Under the pieces are notes generated by a model, which did no database searches, had not been told where the DNA came from, and worked only from the letters and a program-made list of their open reading frames with translations. Positions 22,523-64,000 of a stretch of 64,000 nucleotides of DNA are shown here, one piece after another (positions within the stretch are counted from its first letter, which is position 1; each line of letters begins with the position of its first letter). The stretch lies in the NCBI RefSeq assembly GCF_032854445.1, contig NC_088302.1, positions 57,082,237 through 57,146,236 on the forward strand, given 5' to 3'. Source of the stretch: Liolophura sinensis. Lineage: Eukaryota; Mollusca; Polyplacophora; Chitonida; Chitonidae. A program made the translations under genes and the position numbers.

Positions 22523-25491
22523 CTACAACAAACAAATGTAACATAGTATGTTAAAGTAAACAAAAGCTTAAATATGAAGTAAGGTGATATCATACAGACA
22601 ACTGAAAGCTATGTGTAAAAATACTTTCATTTATTTTTTTAATAGTGTTGAAAAGGATTCAAATATTTGAATTCTATAGTGGGCTTTATGAGCCATACAG
22701 ACATTATTTAGGAACTCAGACGTCACATCACCTTTTTTTCCTCATGTTCACCAGAATGAAAAAATTTTTGAGAACATTATTTCAGTAATCTTTTACTCAT
22801 GAGTTAAAAGAGTTATTACAACATTCAGTGTCATGACTTAAGTTGGAAAAACTCCTTGTGACGTTTCTAAACCCTGATAGTATGGTCCATAAAGCCCACC
22901 TTAGAATTCAAAGGTTTAAATGGTTTTAACTCTCTTCACAAATATCTAAAAACTAAATAAAAGTATATTTATGCATAGTTTTAAGATGACCTTACTTAAA
23001 TTTACCTGTGATGAACCTTACTTCGTATCTTAGCTTTCTTTTACTTTAGAACACAGCCACAATCAAAACAATTCTTACAAAGTATTCATGTAAGTCACAA
23101 TTATGTCAAGAATAACTCTACAAAATAAATGTCCTAGCAAACTGAAACGCGCCTTAATCAAACGCTCACTTTGTCATTGGTGCCAAAAGATATAACTTAT
23201 TGTTTCTTCAAACATGTGACCATGTCAAGTTCTTCTGTTCTTGTTTCAAATAATGAACAATATAGGAGATTCCTTCCCCCCAGCATTCATTTCACAACAA
23301 ATTGTACCCTGCCATCAGGTAACCGGTTCTGATGCACTGTCTGTGTTTGATGAGGCTACACATGGCAATCAAGGGAAATAACAGTGTTGCTTTTCTACTG
23401 GAAATGAGAAAATTTACTTTCCATAAGAATTATACAGCACAAATGGAATTTCGCCTGGTGAGTTGAATGCATGTGTACATGTTACTTTAGAGGGCATGTG
23501 TGATGGACAAAGTTGATGTAAAACCACCTTTAGAGGATGAAGGACAGAGGTAACAGGTTATAAATATTGTTTATTTAGCAATCTGATTTAATTATAACAC
23601 AAAACTGATATTCACTATGGTGTATGTTCACTTATTTCATCATCATGTTTTTGTTTTTTGTTTTTTTTGAGGTGGAAAAAACTGGTGGAGAAGATGAGAC
23701 CTCCAACAAACAAAAGACTGTGAAATCGCCTCATCAGCATCACAGACAATAAACTGTAAAGCCCACAAACATTTGTACACATCTTTGATTTCACACCTAC
23801 TACCTGTATATATGCATTAATATCCCTCTTGGAGTGTTACAACTATAATTGGATCATCTTTTTTCCACTGCAGACAGATCGTAAGACATGCTCATCAACA
23901 GCTGTTTCACAAAATGACTCACCATATTTCCCTAATGTCTCACTTTACATTTTAATGCATTCAATATTACAATACAATGTGAAAGTAGGCCTTGTGATAT
24001 TAAACAAAAACTTAGTATGACAGTGGTGTCTGATTTCTTCTCAATGTCCTTGGTCATTTCTAGGATAATCAAAACAACCAAATTCATCCATGGGCCTGAC
24101 ATGATATGGGTACCACCTGAGGTGGCCAAAACTAATTGGTACTAACATATTTATACGGTCAGTAGAAGAAAATTAAGACATGATAACATTTCTGCAATGG
24201 TAACTTTATAGATGTATAAGGCATGGTGCAAATCACGAAAAGAAAGAGAAACGTCAATATACTGTGGACTCTCAGTTAATAAGAGAATAAGACCAATTTA
24301 AACTTTAAACTTGACATCAACAGTTAATTGTTAACACAACCGTGTCAGAATGTCCTAAAATGTTACAAACTACACAGTTTATGTCTTTTGCCATTTTCTG
24401 GAAAATTGCTGAAGCAGTCCTTCTCATCCCTGTAGCTCACCACTCTCCACAACCAGATATGGCTAAAATGTCATCTTTCATCAACAAATCTGCCATTATG
24501 TTTGAGAAGAATGGCTTGAATTACTTAAGGAAGTATTCCTGAAGGTAAACACTCTGTTCCTGAGTTAATTTCGGGTCCAAATAGCGCTGTTACTGTATGG
24601 CTGTTGGCAGACGGTATATGAGTGAGTGAGTGAGTGCTTGGGGTTTAATGTCGTACTCAACAATTTTTCAGTCATATGACGACGAAGGAATCATTAGGGT
24701 GCATGTATGTGTAATGTACCTCCTTGTTGCAGGACGGATTTCCACCGCTCTTTTATTTAGTGCTGCTTCACTGAGACGACTTACCGAAGGCAAGTAAGCC
24801 GCCCCGCCCGAGCCATTATACTGATACGGGTCAACCAGTCGTTGCACTATCCCCTTCATGCTGAACGCCAAGCGAGGAAGTTACAACTTCCTCTTTTAAA
24901 GTCTTAGGTGTGACTTGATCAAGGATTGATCCTGGATCTACCGGTCCCGAAGCAGACGCTCTACCTGTGCTATCCGGGCCGGTCAGGCAGACGGTATATG
25001 AGTTAGTACACTGAACAATGGGTACGTTTATTAAAGGGGGCATAAACCATACACATCTGCCTATGGGCGAGGGCTATTACATCGAAACATAAACTTAAAC
25101 CGTGTACCATCGTAAAAATAGCTAGGAGATTTGGCCACCCTTGGTGGTACCAATATGTGAAATTTTGAGCCTTGGCCCACAAACTAAATTACAGCCCTGA
25201 CACTATGGATGGATAGAGTACCTTAATCTGTTCGCTTTCCAAATCCACTTGCCGCTCCCTGAAATCCACACCGATGGTAGCCTCGGTTTTGTCAGGAAAT
25301 TTTCCGCTACAGAAACGATATGTCAGACAAGTCTTGCCCACGTTAGAATCACCTATGACTATGATTTTAAAAATTCTTTTCTGAACAGGCTTTGTTTTCG
25401 TGACAGTCACTTCCGACGAGGAGGTCTCAACATCGCGCTCATCGCTTTGTTCTCCAACTTCAGCTTCGCGCGAAAGCTTACTGTCTGCCAT
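22028..25491 (-). CDS. RAB33B: Rab33 (RAB33B-type) small GTPase, two coding exons
   Basis: Exons are 25222-25491 (90 codons) and 22028-22522 (164 codons plus stop), joined in phase 0 to give 254 residues. The start chosen is MADSKLS at 25491, because the upstream in-frame Met would add an unconserved stretch. After a 37-residue Ser/Thr/Glu-rich N-terminus come [20 protein letters not shown] (P-loop 47-54), TIGVDF (72-77), [20 protein letters not shown] (94 onward), NKCD (155-158), ETSAK (183-187) and a C-terminal CAC double-prenylation motif. The run from RIFK through [14 protein letters not shown] is almost identical to vertebrate RAB33B. Known role: medial-Golgi Rab in retrograde traffic and an ATG16L1 partner in autophagosome formation. 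The 2.7-kb intron carries two elements (a foldback at 22552-23048 and a SINE at 24624-24985). It is divergent from NAA15. RAB33A is the only close alternative name; pre-duplication invertebrate genes are simply Rab33. Confidence 0.95.
22552..23048. mobile_element. Foldback (MITE-like) element in the Rab33 intron
   Basis: About 500 bp with long imperfect inverted arms: AAAGTAAACAAAAGC at the left pairs with GCTTTCTTTTACTTT at the right, and TTTGAATTCTATAGTGGGCT pairs with AGCCCACCTTAGAATTCAAA. No coding capacity. Confidence 0.75.
23049..24605 (-). other. Remainder of the Rab33 intron
   Basis: Unique sequence with small open frames but no recognisable domain. Confidence 0.5.
24624..24985 (-). 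mobile_element. Full-length tRNA-derived SINE, family 1, with 18-bp target duplication
   Basis: Read on the minus strand it starts GACCGGCCCGGATAGCACAG then GTAGAGCG (tRNA head with A-box-like and B-box-like parts). It passes through the body GGCGTTCAGCATGAAGGGGA and ends GTTGAGTACGACATTAAACC then a (CACT)n tail. It is flanked by the direct repeat GGCAGACGGTATATGAGT at 24606-24623 and 24986-25003. Confidence 0.93.
25222..25491 (-). CDS. RAB33B: Rab33 coding exon 1
   Basis: Residues 1-90, ending ...DLESEQIK at an AAG|GTACTC donor, phase 0. Contains P-loop and switch I. Confidence 0.94.
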
Positions 25492-27058
25492 CCCTGGTGA
25501 ATAAAATGGGAATATCACATTAATTGTAAATATAAATGAGTCAGATCAAAAATAATCTGAAAATCACCTCGCTGCTGTCATCATCGCCTTCACCAGTCAC
25601 CAGTCAGACAGTCTATTCGCTTCCGGGTCATCTGTTATTGACACATATAGAATAGTCTTGCAAACCAGACCGAGAGAGACAAGACAGTGTTTTTATCCAA
25701 GGGCAGGCACACCGCGAAATACGTCACGCTAGAAAAGATGCTTCATGTTGCATTTGAAATAATATAATTTCATAATCATGACAAAGTTACTATTTTAAGT
25801 GAGTGAGTGAGTGCGTGCTTGGGGTTTAACGTCGTACTTAACAATTCTTCAGTCATATGACGACGAACGAATACTTAAAGTGCATGTAATGTGCCTCCTT
25901 GTTTCAGGATAGATTTTCACCGCTCTTTTATCTAGTGTTGCTTCACTGAAACGAAGGTAAGTAAGCCGCCCCGCTCGAGCCATTATACTGATCACAGGTC
26001 AACCAGTCGTTGCACTATCCCCTTCATGCTGAACGCCAAGCGAGGAAGGTGCAACTTCCTCTTTTAAGGTCTTAGAAGTGACTCGACCCAGGATTGACCC
26101 TGGATCTACCACTCCTGAAGCAGACGCTCTACAATTTTTTTTGAAGTCAATCATCTGTTGGTAGAAACGTCGATTTACACATGTATCAATTTCATTTTTC
26201 AGTTAAAACCAAGGTTACTACATATACCAACATTCCATGGGTTTTTTTTGACATAAGTTATAAAGTGCATTTCTGTCACACCACGGCAGCTATCACATTT
26301 CGCGATATTAGTTCCTGAGGCGTTAAACTACGAGAGGTGACCAGGATCTCGTATGCAGCATAAGGGTTATACATCTCACGACAGCTGCATGTATTTTAAT
26401 GTACTAGGCAGCAGAATGTTGCTATTTGAGAGTCACAGAATTATCGATATATCTTAAATAAAGTCCATGTTTTTCAACCTAACTGAAATATAAAGGTGTA
26501 CATACACGTTCGTACTTTGTCAGCCTACATGTACAGCTTTGTTGTGAAAGGCTTAACCATTTATTTTATCATGGGCTTCCAAATAAGTTTACAAAAGTAA
26601 AATCGGTCTTGGCGCTATGTCCTAAGCCATTTTCCATTTTCAGATGCCCCACCGAACCACAGTTTGCTTTTAAAAAATCGCCATTTACAGTGGAATAATC
26701 TCAGGGGAGGTAATTCGGTATAGCCCTATTTCGATCAACAAATACCTGTCTACTTATTCGACAGGAAGTTTGGTAAAACTGTTGCGTGGTAGTCTAAAAT
26801 TATACAAAATGTTGGAGAACTTGAACGATATTCAGATTTATTCTTGACTGGATAACATAAGTGGGTTTTTTTGTCAACTATGCTAAAATTTTTTGACACA
26901 ATATCGCTATTTTTGACAAAATGTAAGTCTCGTCTGCTCGAGATTTAGGGGCTGGTTACACTGTCGCCATATTGAAAATTACCACCACGAGGTGCTTCCT
27001 TTGGGTTGGAAGTGTTTAGAACCAAAATAGTCACAGTTTGGGGCATTGGGTGTCAAGA
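25492..27058. promoter_or_regulatory. Divergent Rab33/NAA15 upstream region
   Basis: 1.57 kb between the two start codons, presumably holding both promoters; the SINE at 25799-26134 sits in it. No TATA box or other element can be assigned with confidence. Confidence 0.45.
25799..26134 (-). mobile_element. SINE family 1, second copy, 5'-truncated
   Basis: Same body and (CACT)n tail as the copy at 24624, truncated inside the tRNA-like head (ends at GTAGAGCGTCTGCTTC on the minus strand). It lies in the Rab33-NAA15 intergenic region. Confidence 0.9.
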
Positions 27059-56925
<29,867 letters not shown>

Positions 56926-57640
56926 AACTCATGGAATTAGGTTAGGGCTGTGTGACAGTGTCTAGGAAGAATTGGGCAGTTGTGTTCGAAAACTATCAAG
57001 GGCCTGGAGAGCAGAGGAAGAAGGGAGGTAACCCTGTAGACTGAGGTGAAGCAACTATGTTAAAAGCTGGACATGTGACAGCAGGCCTAGATGGACAGGC
57101 AGCGGTTGTGTCCTCTGTGGGACTGACAGGGTAGGTCTGTGCCATGGCACCATTTCTCACAGGAAGGACAGAATACTGAGCAGGCCTGTGGCCACAGCAC
57201 CATATCTCGAGCTAGAGGGAACTCATTTGAAAGCCGCACTGTGAAATCAGGTGCTGTATGTAGTTCTGATTCTGTATGACCTGTCCAAGGTTTCTTCTGT
57301 TCTCTCGATGCTCATGATTTGTCCTACGTATGATCATTAGGTCATACTGTATGTTTTTTGTTTTTTTTTCTTCCTTGGCAGCTCTAGTGATCTAGGTTAA
57401 TGCACATACTGCACAGTGTTGTATGAATTCCCCTGTGACTGGTAGGGGGGGGGGGAGGGAGCATGTGCACACCACTATTCAGATAGAGGAAATGAGCATA
57501 TGCCGGAGTTAAAAGTGAGTGCTTTTTGTTGTTTATCTTGATTAACCCTCAGTTAAATGTTTTACCAGAACTCCAACATCCTTCCTTAGCTTGATTAATA
57601 TATTTCATTTTTATCTGTCAATAAAAAAAAAAAGAGAATA
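56926..57640 (+). other. Probable NAA15 3' UTR
   Basis: From the stop codon to a candidate AATAAA at about 57620. Other AATAAA hexamers lie farther on (for example 61399-61404), so the true end is unknown. Confidence 0.45.
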
Positions 57641-58199
57641 ACAAAAAAGAAAGCAAGAAAACAAGCAGAACAGCCGAGACCAAGGGAAAGCAGCGCCAGT
57701 TCCTAACCTTCCAGCTTGGTGTTGCTGTTGAGTGTCACTACGTAATGTTAGCAGTATCTCATTAAGGAGCATCCTCCCACCATAGTGCTGTCATCCTTCC
57801 TATAAAGGATATATTTTTGGGTTTGCAGCATATAACAACAATCGATAAAATAAATAAACGAGCATCCTCCAATCATGTCAGTGGGACCTATCTGTGATCT
57901 TAACGTGTGTACCTTTCCTCTGTTTCTCTCCTATACTTAATTTTAGCTAGCATTTGAAATGGAACTCCCCAGCAGAATTTTACAGGTCAAGAGTACTTTA
58001 CTGATGTCAGTTCAGTACATGGGTCTAACAGGGAACAAGTCTTGTATGCTTGAACCCTGTTAGTTTGACAGGCCTCAATATCACAAAGCTGTCTTAGTCA
58101 AATTAAGTTTTAACTTCAAAATAGATTAGTGCTCTGAGTATTTTTTACTTACAATGCTCATAGTGAAAATGTTTTAAGTTCAGATCTTGGTTCAGGAAT

Positions 58200-58330
58200 A
58201 ATACCACATCCTGAAGCCATATGGTCCTGGAGCCAGGTGATCCTGGAGCCAGATGGCCCTGGAGCCAGGTGATCCAGCAGTCAGATGATCCTGGAACCAG
58301 GTGACCATGGAGCCAGATGGTCCATAAATA
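58200..58330. repeat. Short CCTGGAGCCAGATGG tandem repeat
   Basis: About six diverged copies of an 18-24-bp unit. Confidence 0.85.
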
Positions 58331-58569
58331 TATGGTACATTTGTCTCATACAGACACAATTCACTTCCTTGTTTGACATCCTGAATTTATCAATTTTTTT
58401 TTCACATTTTTTTAGTGGACACCCTATGATTTAGAGAATTCTATGTGAAATAAATGGTTATTTTGCATAATAACTGAGACCTAGCTTATTTGTAATAATT
58501 CTTTATGGAATAGAATGCACCATGATGCTATAGGTATTATCAGTGCTGGTAGTTTTACATTCACCTATG

Positions 58570-59170
58570 AATGTATGAAGTAAGAGACTGACTGACTGTA
58601 ATACACGCTTCTGCCACTGAGAGGGTTTGGGGGGACTGGCAGACTGTAATACACGCTTCTGCCCATGAGAGGGTTTGGGAGGACTGGCAAACTGTAATAC
58701 ACACCTCAGCCACTGAGAGAGTTTGAGGCTGACGGACTGTAATACGCGCCTCTGCCACTAAGAGAGGTTGAGGAGACTGACAGACTGTACTACACCACTG
58801 CCACTGAGAGTGTTTGAGGAGACTGTTTGACTAATACACCACGGCCACTGAGATGGCTTGAGATTTAGAGACTAGTAGAGAGCCACTGAGAGGATTTGAG
58901 ACTGTTTGTAGTAGACATGTCTGCCACGGAAAGGGTTTGAGGAGACTATTTGACTTTAATAGATGCCTCTGCCATTGAGAGGGCTTTGAGACTGAGAGGA
59001 TTTGAGGAGAGTGTTTGACTAATAGACATCTTTGCCAACTGAGGGGGTTTGAGACTGACGAACTGCAGTAAGCGCCCCTGTCACTGAGGGAGTTTGAGGA
59101 GACTGACAGACTGTAATACACGCTTCTGCCACTGAGAGGGTTTGGGGAGACTGACTTGTAGGCTGTCCCA
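58570..59170. repeat. Diverged minisatellite (CTGCCACTGAGAGGGTTTG)
   Basis: Units of about 55-60 bp containing GACTGTAATACACGCTTCTG and CCACTGAGAGGGTTTG, roughly ten copies with variable length. Confidence 0.9.
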
Positions 59171-59400
59171 TGGTTGCCATTGAGAAGATTTGTGTGAAGA
59201 ATGTGCCAGAAATCATGGGCATGTGTAAAGTATGTTAGTGTGTTTATCAGACCAGTTTTTGATGTCCACGTCAATACCTGTCTGGACAGCCAAATCTTTA
59301 ATCCTTTAGCTGTTAAATATCTCTGAGACATTGCCAGTATGGCCTAATCACGCATTCAGCTGTAATAGGAAATGCGATAATGGATTAGTTAGGACAGGCT

Positions 59401-59562
59401 CATGAATGTCTGTGAAAAGTTAACCTTCGCTGGGTGATCAGTGCTATGGACTGCCATGAATGTCTGTGAAAAGTTAACCTTCGCTGGGTGATCAGTGCTA
59501 TGGACTGCCATGAATGTCTGTGAAAAGTTAACCTTCGCTGGGTGATCAGTGCTATGGACTGC
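59401..59562. repeat. Near-perfect 54-bp tandem triplicate
   Basis: Three copies of CATGAATGTCTGTGAAAAGT onward (ending ATGGACTGC) with no mismatch seen. Confidence 0.96.
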
Positions 59563-60264
59563 TTATTTCCAAAAGGAGCCATAGGCTCCGGTCTTTGTCT
59601 GCAGTCAGCTCGTACTAAATACAAGACTGGGTGAGCTGTGTGGACAGGTTTTCAGTATGTGACCGATCGTGCCATAGGTAAACCCCCGAATTAACACCAA
59701 TCAAACCAGTAAACCATTATTGGTTTTTGACCAGCCGTAGAGTATCACCAGCTGGCGTAGAATACATTCTACCTCTGAACTGCTTGAAATACCTTGTCAG
59801 GAATCGCCTGTACTCAGTTCCTGTCTGTAGCATACATTGGCTTATTTTTTTCTCTGTGACTATCTTTGTAGAAGTGAGTATTCGTGTGAATGGTTTGTAA
59901 ATGAAGCAATCAAATGATGCAAGAAAAAATTATTACATGATCTTCCAGTTGACCATTTTTTCCTGATTAAGAAATACAACTGCAAACTTGCAAGTGTAAC
60001 GTGACAGTTGTTGACTGGATAGGCTCAAAATTCAACAGGGTACAAGATGAAGTTAATTAGTGATTTCATGATAACTGTGGCAGAAGTTCCAGCCAACAGC
60101 ATGTAGTAAAGCTATACAGTGTGTAGATGACGATAAACAAACTACTTATTGGTTTGGAATCTCCTATTGAGACGTATCCGTATCCATTGCATATTGTTTG
60201 TTTACCTGCCTTGTTTCTTCTTGTTTGTTAAAAAGTTAAAGGAGGGAGGAGAGCGGCTGTGGTA
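59563..60264. other. Intergenic sequence, nothing recognised
   Basis: No gene or clear repeat. Confidence 0.4.
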
Positions 60265-60410
60265 TGCTTTGATATATCACTATGCTGTAATATATCAGGT
60301 TGTGTTGTGATACATCACGGTGTGATGTCATATACCACGGTGTGCTCTGATACATCACGGTGTACTCTGATACATCACGGTATGCTCTTATATATAACGA
60401 TAAATGGTCA
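60265..60410. repeat. 20-bp minisatellite (GATACATCACGGTGTGCTCT)
   Basis: About seven diverged copies. Confidence 0.9.
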
Positions 60411-61499
60411 TGGTGAAAACGGTAGTGTAGTTTATCCAAAGTAAATCCGCCATCTCACGTGAGTCGACAGGAAGCTGTAGCAAGGAACTGCCCTCACAAG
60501 AGAAAGTGGGTGAATGTACTCTTATTAACAAGATGGCAGACAAGGAAGAGGGTCGCAGTCTTTGCTCTTAAGTTACTGTGCTACTATACATTTGTGTTTA
60601 GTTTGGGTGCACGTGTATATACAAATATTCAAATTTCGACTTTGTTATGATATACGGCTAAGTTAACTGTAAAAGTTCCATCATTTGAATCAAGTTTGTT
60701 TGAATTGTGCTGATAGGTGGAATGTGTTGTCAGAATACTGCTGATGCAGTGGTGCGTGTGCACCTATCGATAGCTGCCTAGGATGTCAATACGCTGTGAA
60801 TTCTGCAATAATTAAGATGTCTTTTACCACTCCCCTGTTATGTCATGACAGCATAGCTTCAGCAGGAGATACGGAGAAAGGTAGTAGAGCTTCCGACTTG
60901 TTGATGGGGTCTAGAAAGTTGATTTAGAGTGGGTGCACACATGTACATGTATGTGTCATTGACATTGGCGTGGAGGAAAGTCCCGACGCCATATGAATTC
61001 TGATCATCCAAGATAACGCCAGCTTTTCATTTTGAAGTTTTTGTGGCATCTTTTCTTTGTGGGATTCTGCTTATGTAGTTAAATCAAAATTTCAATCAAA
61101 CAGTCACGATATGCAGGCGGTATTTCCAAATGCTCATCTCATCAAAGGATAAGGTAAAAGACTTAAGATAAACGTTGTCTTAAGAGTTTTTGTTGGAGGA
61201 GTGAATTTAGTGCTGTCCATTTAAAAGTGACTTTGATAAGCATAAATACCTTAATGTTTATAATATAGTTGCTTGATGTCACCATGTCAAGCTGTTTGTA
61301 TATAGTCAAGTTGTCCTTACGTTGGACCTCTATTACAAGGCCAATCCCTGTAACACAATTGTTGAGATGAACTGATTCCAGTATGTATGGAGTGCTGTAA
61401 TAAAACGTTTTATACTCTTGTCATCTGATCATTTGTGTGCTTGTTTTTCTTATCTGTGACTTACTGGACCAGTTTGTAAGCCCGAACACATGTAAAAGC
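60411..61499. other. Intergenic sequence, nothing recognised
   Basis: Contains AATAAA at 61399-61404; otherwise no gene, RNA or repeat seen. Confidence 0.4.
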
Positions 61500-62275
61500 T
61501 CGTGGCTTGCAGTTGTGATGACGAGTGGTGTGTTTTTGGCCTGACGCGTAGCACGGCTTGTCTATGAACAAGAATGGGATAGGGTGTCTTGTCTGGTGAT
61601 GATCAGTGGTGTCTCCTTGACCTGACGCTCAGCACGGCTTGTCTATGGACAAGGATGGGTTAGGGTGTCTTGTCTGGTGGTCATCGGTGGTGTCTCCTTG
61701 ACGCTCAGCACGGCTTGTCGGCATGGTGTCCTTGCGGGTGATGACGAGTAGTGTACACTTGACCTGACGCTAAGCAAGGCTTGTCGGCTTGGTCTCCATG
61801 GACAAGAATGGGATAGGGTGTCTTGTTTGGTGATGACGAATGGTGTATCCTTGACCTGACGCTCGGCACGGCTTGTCTATGGACAAGGATGGGATAGAGT
61901 GTCATGTCTGGTGATGATCAGTGGTGTACCCTTGACCTGACGCTCGGCATGGCTTGTCTGCATGGTGTCCATGGAGTAGGATCGGATAGGGTGTCTTGTC
62001 TGGTGGTGACGAGTGGTGTACCCGTGACCTGACGCTCGGCATGGCTTGTCTGCATGGTGTCCTTGGAGTAGGATGGAATAGTATCCTTGCAGGTGCTATC
62101 GAGTGGTGTACCCCTGACCTGACGCTCGGCATGGTGTCCATGGACTAGGATGGGATAGTGTCATGTCTGGTGGTGACGAGTGGTGTACCCCTGACCTGAC
62201 GCTTGGCACGGCTGCTTGGCATGGTGTCAATGGACTAGGAAGGGATAGTGTTATGTCGGGTGATGAAGAATGAAA
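61500..62275. repeat. Roughly 80-90-bp minisatellite (TGACCTGACGCTCGGCA)
   Basis: About nine units built from GACGAGTGGTGTACCC, TTGACCTGACGCTCGGCACG and GGACAAGGATGGGATAGGGT with length variation. Confidence 0.92.
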
Positions 62276-62458
62276 TCTGTCCAATATTCCACCGTGCTAC
62301 GATGATAATAAAACTATTTCATGGAAACATTGTGAACCGCATGTACACATCGTGTCATTAAGCACAAGTAAAGTAAATTAAACTTGTCAAACAATCCGAT
62401 TTATAGTTAGAGCAAAGATATCCCCTGACTGGAAAATGAATAAAGGTAGTCGGTTTAC

Positions 62459-62548
62459 CTGCCGACCAATTTTCAGCTTCACATTAGCAATGGTTACATT
62501 ATAATTAGGACGTACAGCATAGAGAGCAAGATCAGAGCAGCGACGACT
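62459..62548 (-). CDS. Possible internal exon of an unidentified gene
   Basis: On the minus strand a CTACTTTCACAG acceptor and a CGGCAG|GTAAAC donor bracket 90 nt that are open in one frame (30 codons, starting SRRCSDLALYAVRPNYN and ending KLKIGRQ). I do not recognise the sequence and see no partner exons. A chance open frame of this size is common, so this is only a candidate. Confidence 0.15.
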
Positions 62549-63263
62549 CTGTGAAAGTAGGCAAATGGTCACACGTAATAGGTGAAATACGACCTCTTGT
62601 CAATTTACCTGTCAGGGTTTTATTCTAACTGTTCATGTAAGTGCGCCAATAGTGGCAATTTGCTGTTTCAGTTACGTGATTGTTGTACATGTATGTAGTA
62701 CGCCTTTTCTGGCACAACTTTGTATTCTGTTCAAAATGGTCTTGTTGGTGAGAAAGAAAGTCTTTTTAACTCTATAGCTTCTATTAGTTTACACACGCAT
62801 ATGGTGAGCGATACAGAGCAGTAAGAGCAAAGGTATGATTCATAGCTTTTAACAGGGTTTTGGTACGGAAATAGGAACTGATGACTTCCAACTGTTTAGG
62901 ATCACATTATACATCCAATCTGTATTCACGAGTTTGAGAATTTTGTATTGTGTTTGTGAATTGAGAATTTTTGTAAGCTATTCTTCATCTTCCTACACCA
63001 TCTGTTCATATGTTCAAATTTCCGTGGTATGGTTGTTGTTTCTAAGTCACGAGTGATAAATCTATCTCTCTTATATATTCATTTACCTTTCAATCACTAG
63101 GAAAGAGGAGGTCCAGTTTCGAACGCGGCTTTGGGAAAGGAATTTCTAGATTTCTTCACTTTTCAGTGTTCGTAGTCCCTTGGGGAGAGTAAGCGCTCCA
63201 GGACACTCGCCACTGGTCAATCAAATAAAGGTCCTACTTTGTACTGTGGAAAAGTGGTGTACT

Positions 63264-63413
63264 CGTACGTGGGAAGGTCTACCAGCAACCTGCGGATGGT
63301 CATGGGTTTCCCTCGGCCTCTGCCCGGTTTCCTGCCACCAAAATGCTGTCCGCCGTCGTAAAAGTGAAAAGTTTTGAATACAGCGCAAAGCACCTATAAA
63401 ATTAATTAATAAA
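63264..63413 (+). mobile_element. SINE family 2, 5'-truncated copy
   Basis: CGTACGTGGGAAGGTCTACC to GCTGTCCGCCGTCGTAAAAG and an ATTAATTAATAAATG tail; the tRNA head is missing. Confidence 0.88.
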
Positions 63414-63920
63414 TGCTTCATTGCAATTTTAATCGTCGAATGGTATTGATATCATATTATATTAGTTATCATGTATGACTGACTTTTGTGCTGCATCTCC
63501 ATAGCAATGGTCTTCATCTGGTTACTTCACTTTCCCACTCTATCTATACAACGTTTGTTTCACCCATGAAAACAAACACCTGGTGTTGTACTTAATTGTT
63601 CTCTTGTGAAATGATACTGCCTTTGTTAGTTACATGGAGCATAAATATATTTGTTATCGTAACTGAAGGGACAGGTTTTGAAATGCTGTTTGGGCGGCGT
63701 GGTTTTCATTTCATTGGCTGTGTTGCGTGAGTGTAGCTTTACTAAATTAACGAGGCCAGCAAGACCTTTTTTGTGTGCAGTACCATGGATGCAGGTCCGC
63801 GGGGATGCATGCTAACTGCGCTGGCCAGTTTAAGTTGAGTACAGGCACTTTGCGATGCTACTAAGCGGTTTTCAGTACTGGTCATCAGGAATGTACAGAA
63901 TGTACAAAAGTAGGCTAGAG
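63414..63920. other. Right-hand flank, nothing recognised
   Basis: No gene or clear repeat. Confidence 0.4.
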
Positions 63921-63927
63921 CAGTTTA

Positions 63928-64000
63928 CCTCGGCCAACCAGCGCCAGTTCACACAGGTGAAGGGCCGCGGCCATCCAGCGCCAGTCCACGCAGGTGAACG
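63928..64000. repeat. Tandem duplication cut by the window edge
   Basis: CGGCCAACCAGCGCCAGTTC then ACACAGGTGAA is repeated about 37 bp later with few changes and runs to the edge; probably the start of another array. Confidence 0.7.

Overview
The window is eukaryotic nuclear DNA, most likely from a mollusc (bivalve or gastropod). It has intron-containing animal genes with GT-AG junctions, two tRNA-derived SINE families of a type I associate with mollusc genomes, foldback/MITE-like elements, and a very heavy load of tandem repeats (by my estimate more than a third of the window). Three protein-coding genes can be read exon by exon, and I see good evidence for no others.

Layout. (1) 4129-8230, minus strand: a Rab30 small GTPase in four coding exons, with one extra base in the last exon that breaks the frame as assembled. 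(2) 22028-25491, minus strand: a Rab33 (RAB33B-type) GTPase in two coding exons, intact, 254 residues. (3) 27059-56925, plus strand: NAA15, the auxiliary subunit of the NatA N-terminal acetyltransferase. It is complete in 21 coding exons giving 855 residues, with all junctions in consistent phase. Rab33 and NAA15 are divergent, with about 1.57 kb between start codons. NAA15 and RAB33B are also near neighbours on human chromosome 4, so this looks like ancient microsynteny. Rab33 and Rab30 are Golgi/autophagy-linked GTPases lying in the same orientation.

The rest is intronic and intergenic DNA dominated by minisatellites: 470-3005, 4381-5745, 6302-7170, 13020-13790, 14050-14490, 14975-15670, 18671-19035, 19660-20670, 21085-21830, 30690-31290, 31915-33450, 37760-39760, 41760-43000, 45195-45850, 47182-56019, 58200-59170, 59401-59562, 60265-60410 and 61500-62275. 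Retroposons and foldback elements lie at 9640-9995, 10052-10619, 22552-23048, 24624-24985, 25799-26134, 28883-29304, 29400-29618 and 63264-63413.

The most striking signal is where the arrays sit. Several do not merely lie in introns but are built from the exon-intron junction itself. The 44-bp array in Rab30 intron 3 repeats the exon 4 acceptor plus about 20 bases of exon. The 30/40-bp array in NAA15 intron 7 repeats the last 31 bases of exon 7 plus its donor. The 110-bp array in intron 12 repeats the last 30-odd bases of exon 12 plus its donor. Exon 8 has a single partial tandem copy with donor. Other arrays abut acceptors (Rab30 intron 2, NAA15 introns 5 and 16). The result is dozens of decoy splice sites beside real ones, and a possible general route of minisatellite birth at splice junctions in this genome.
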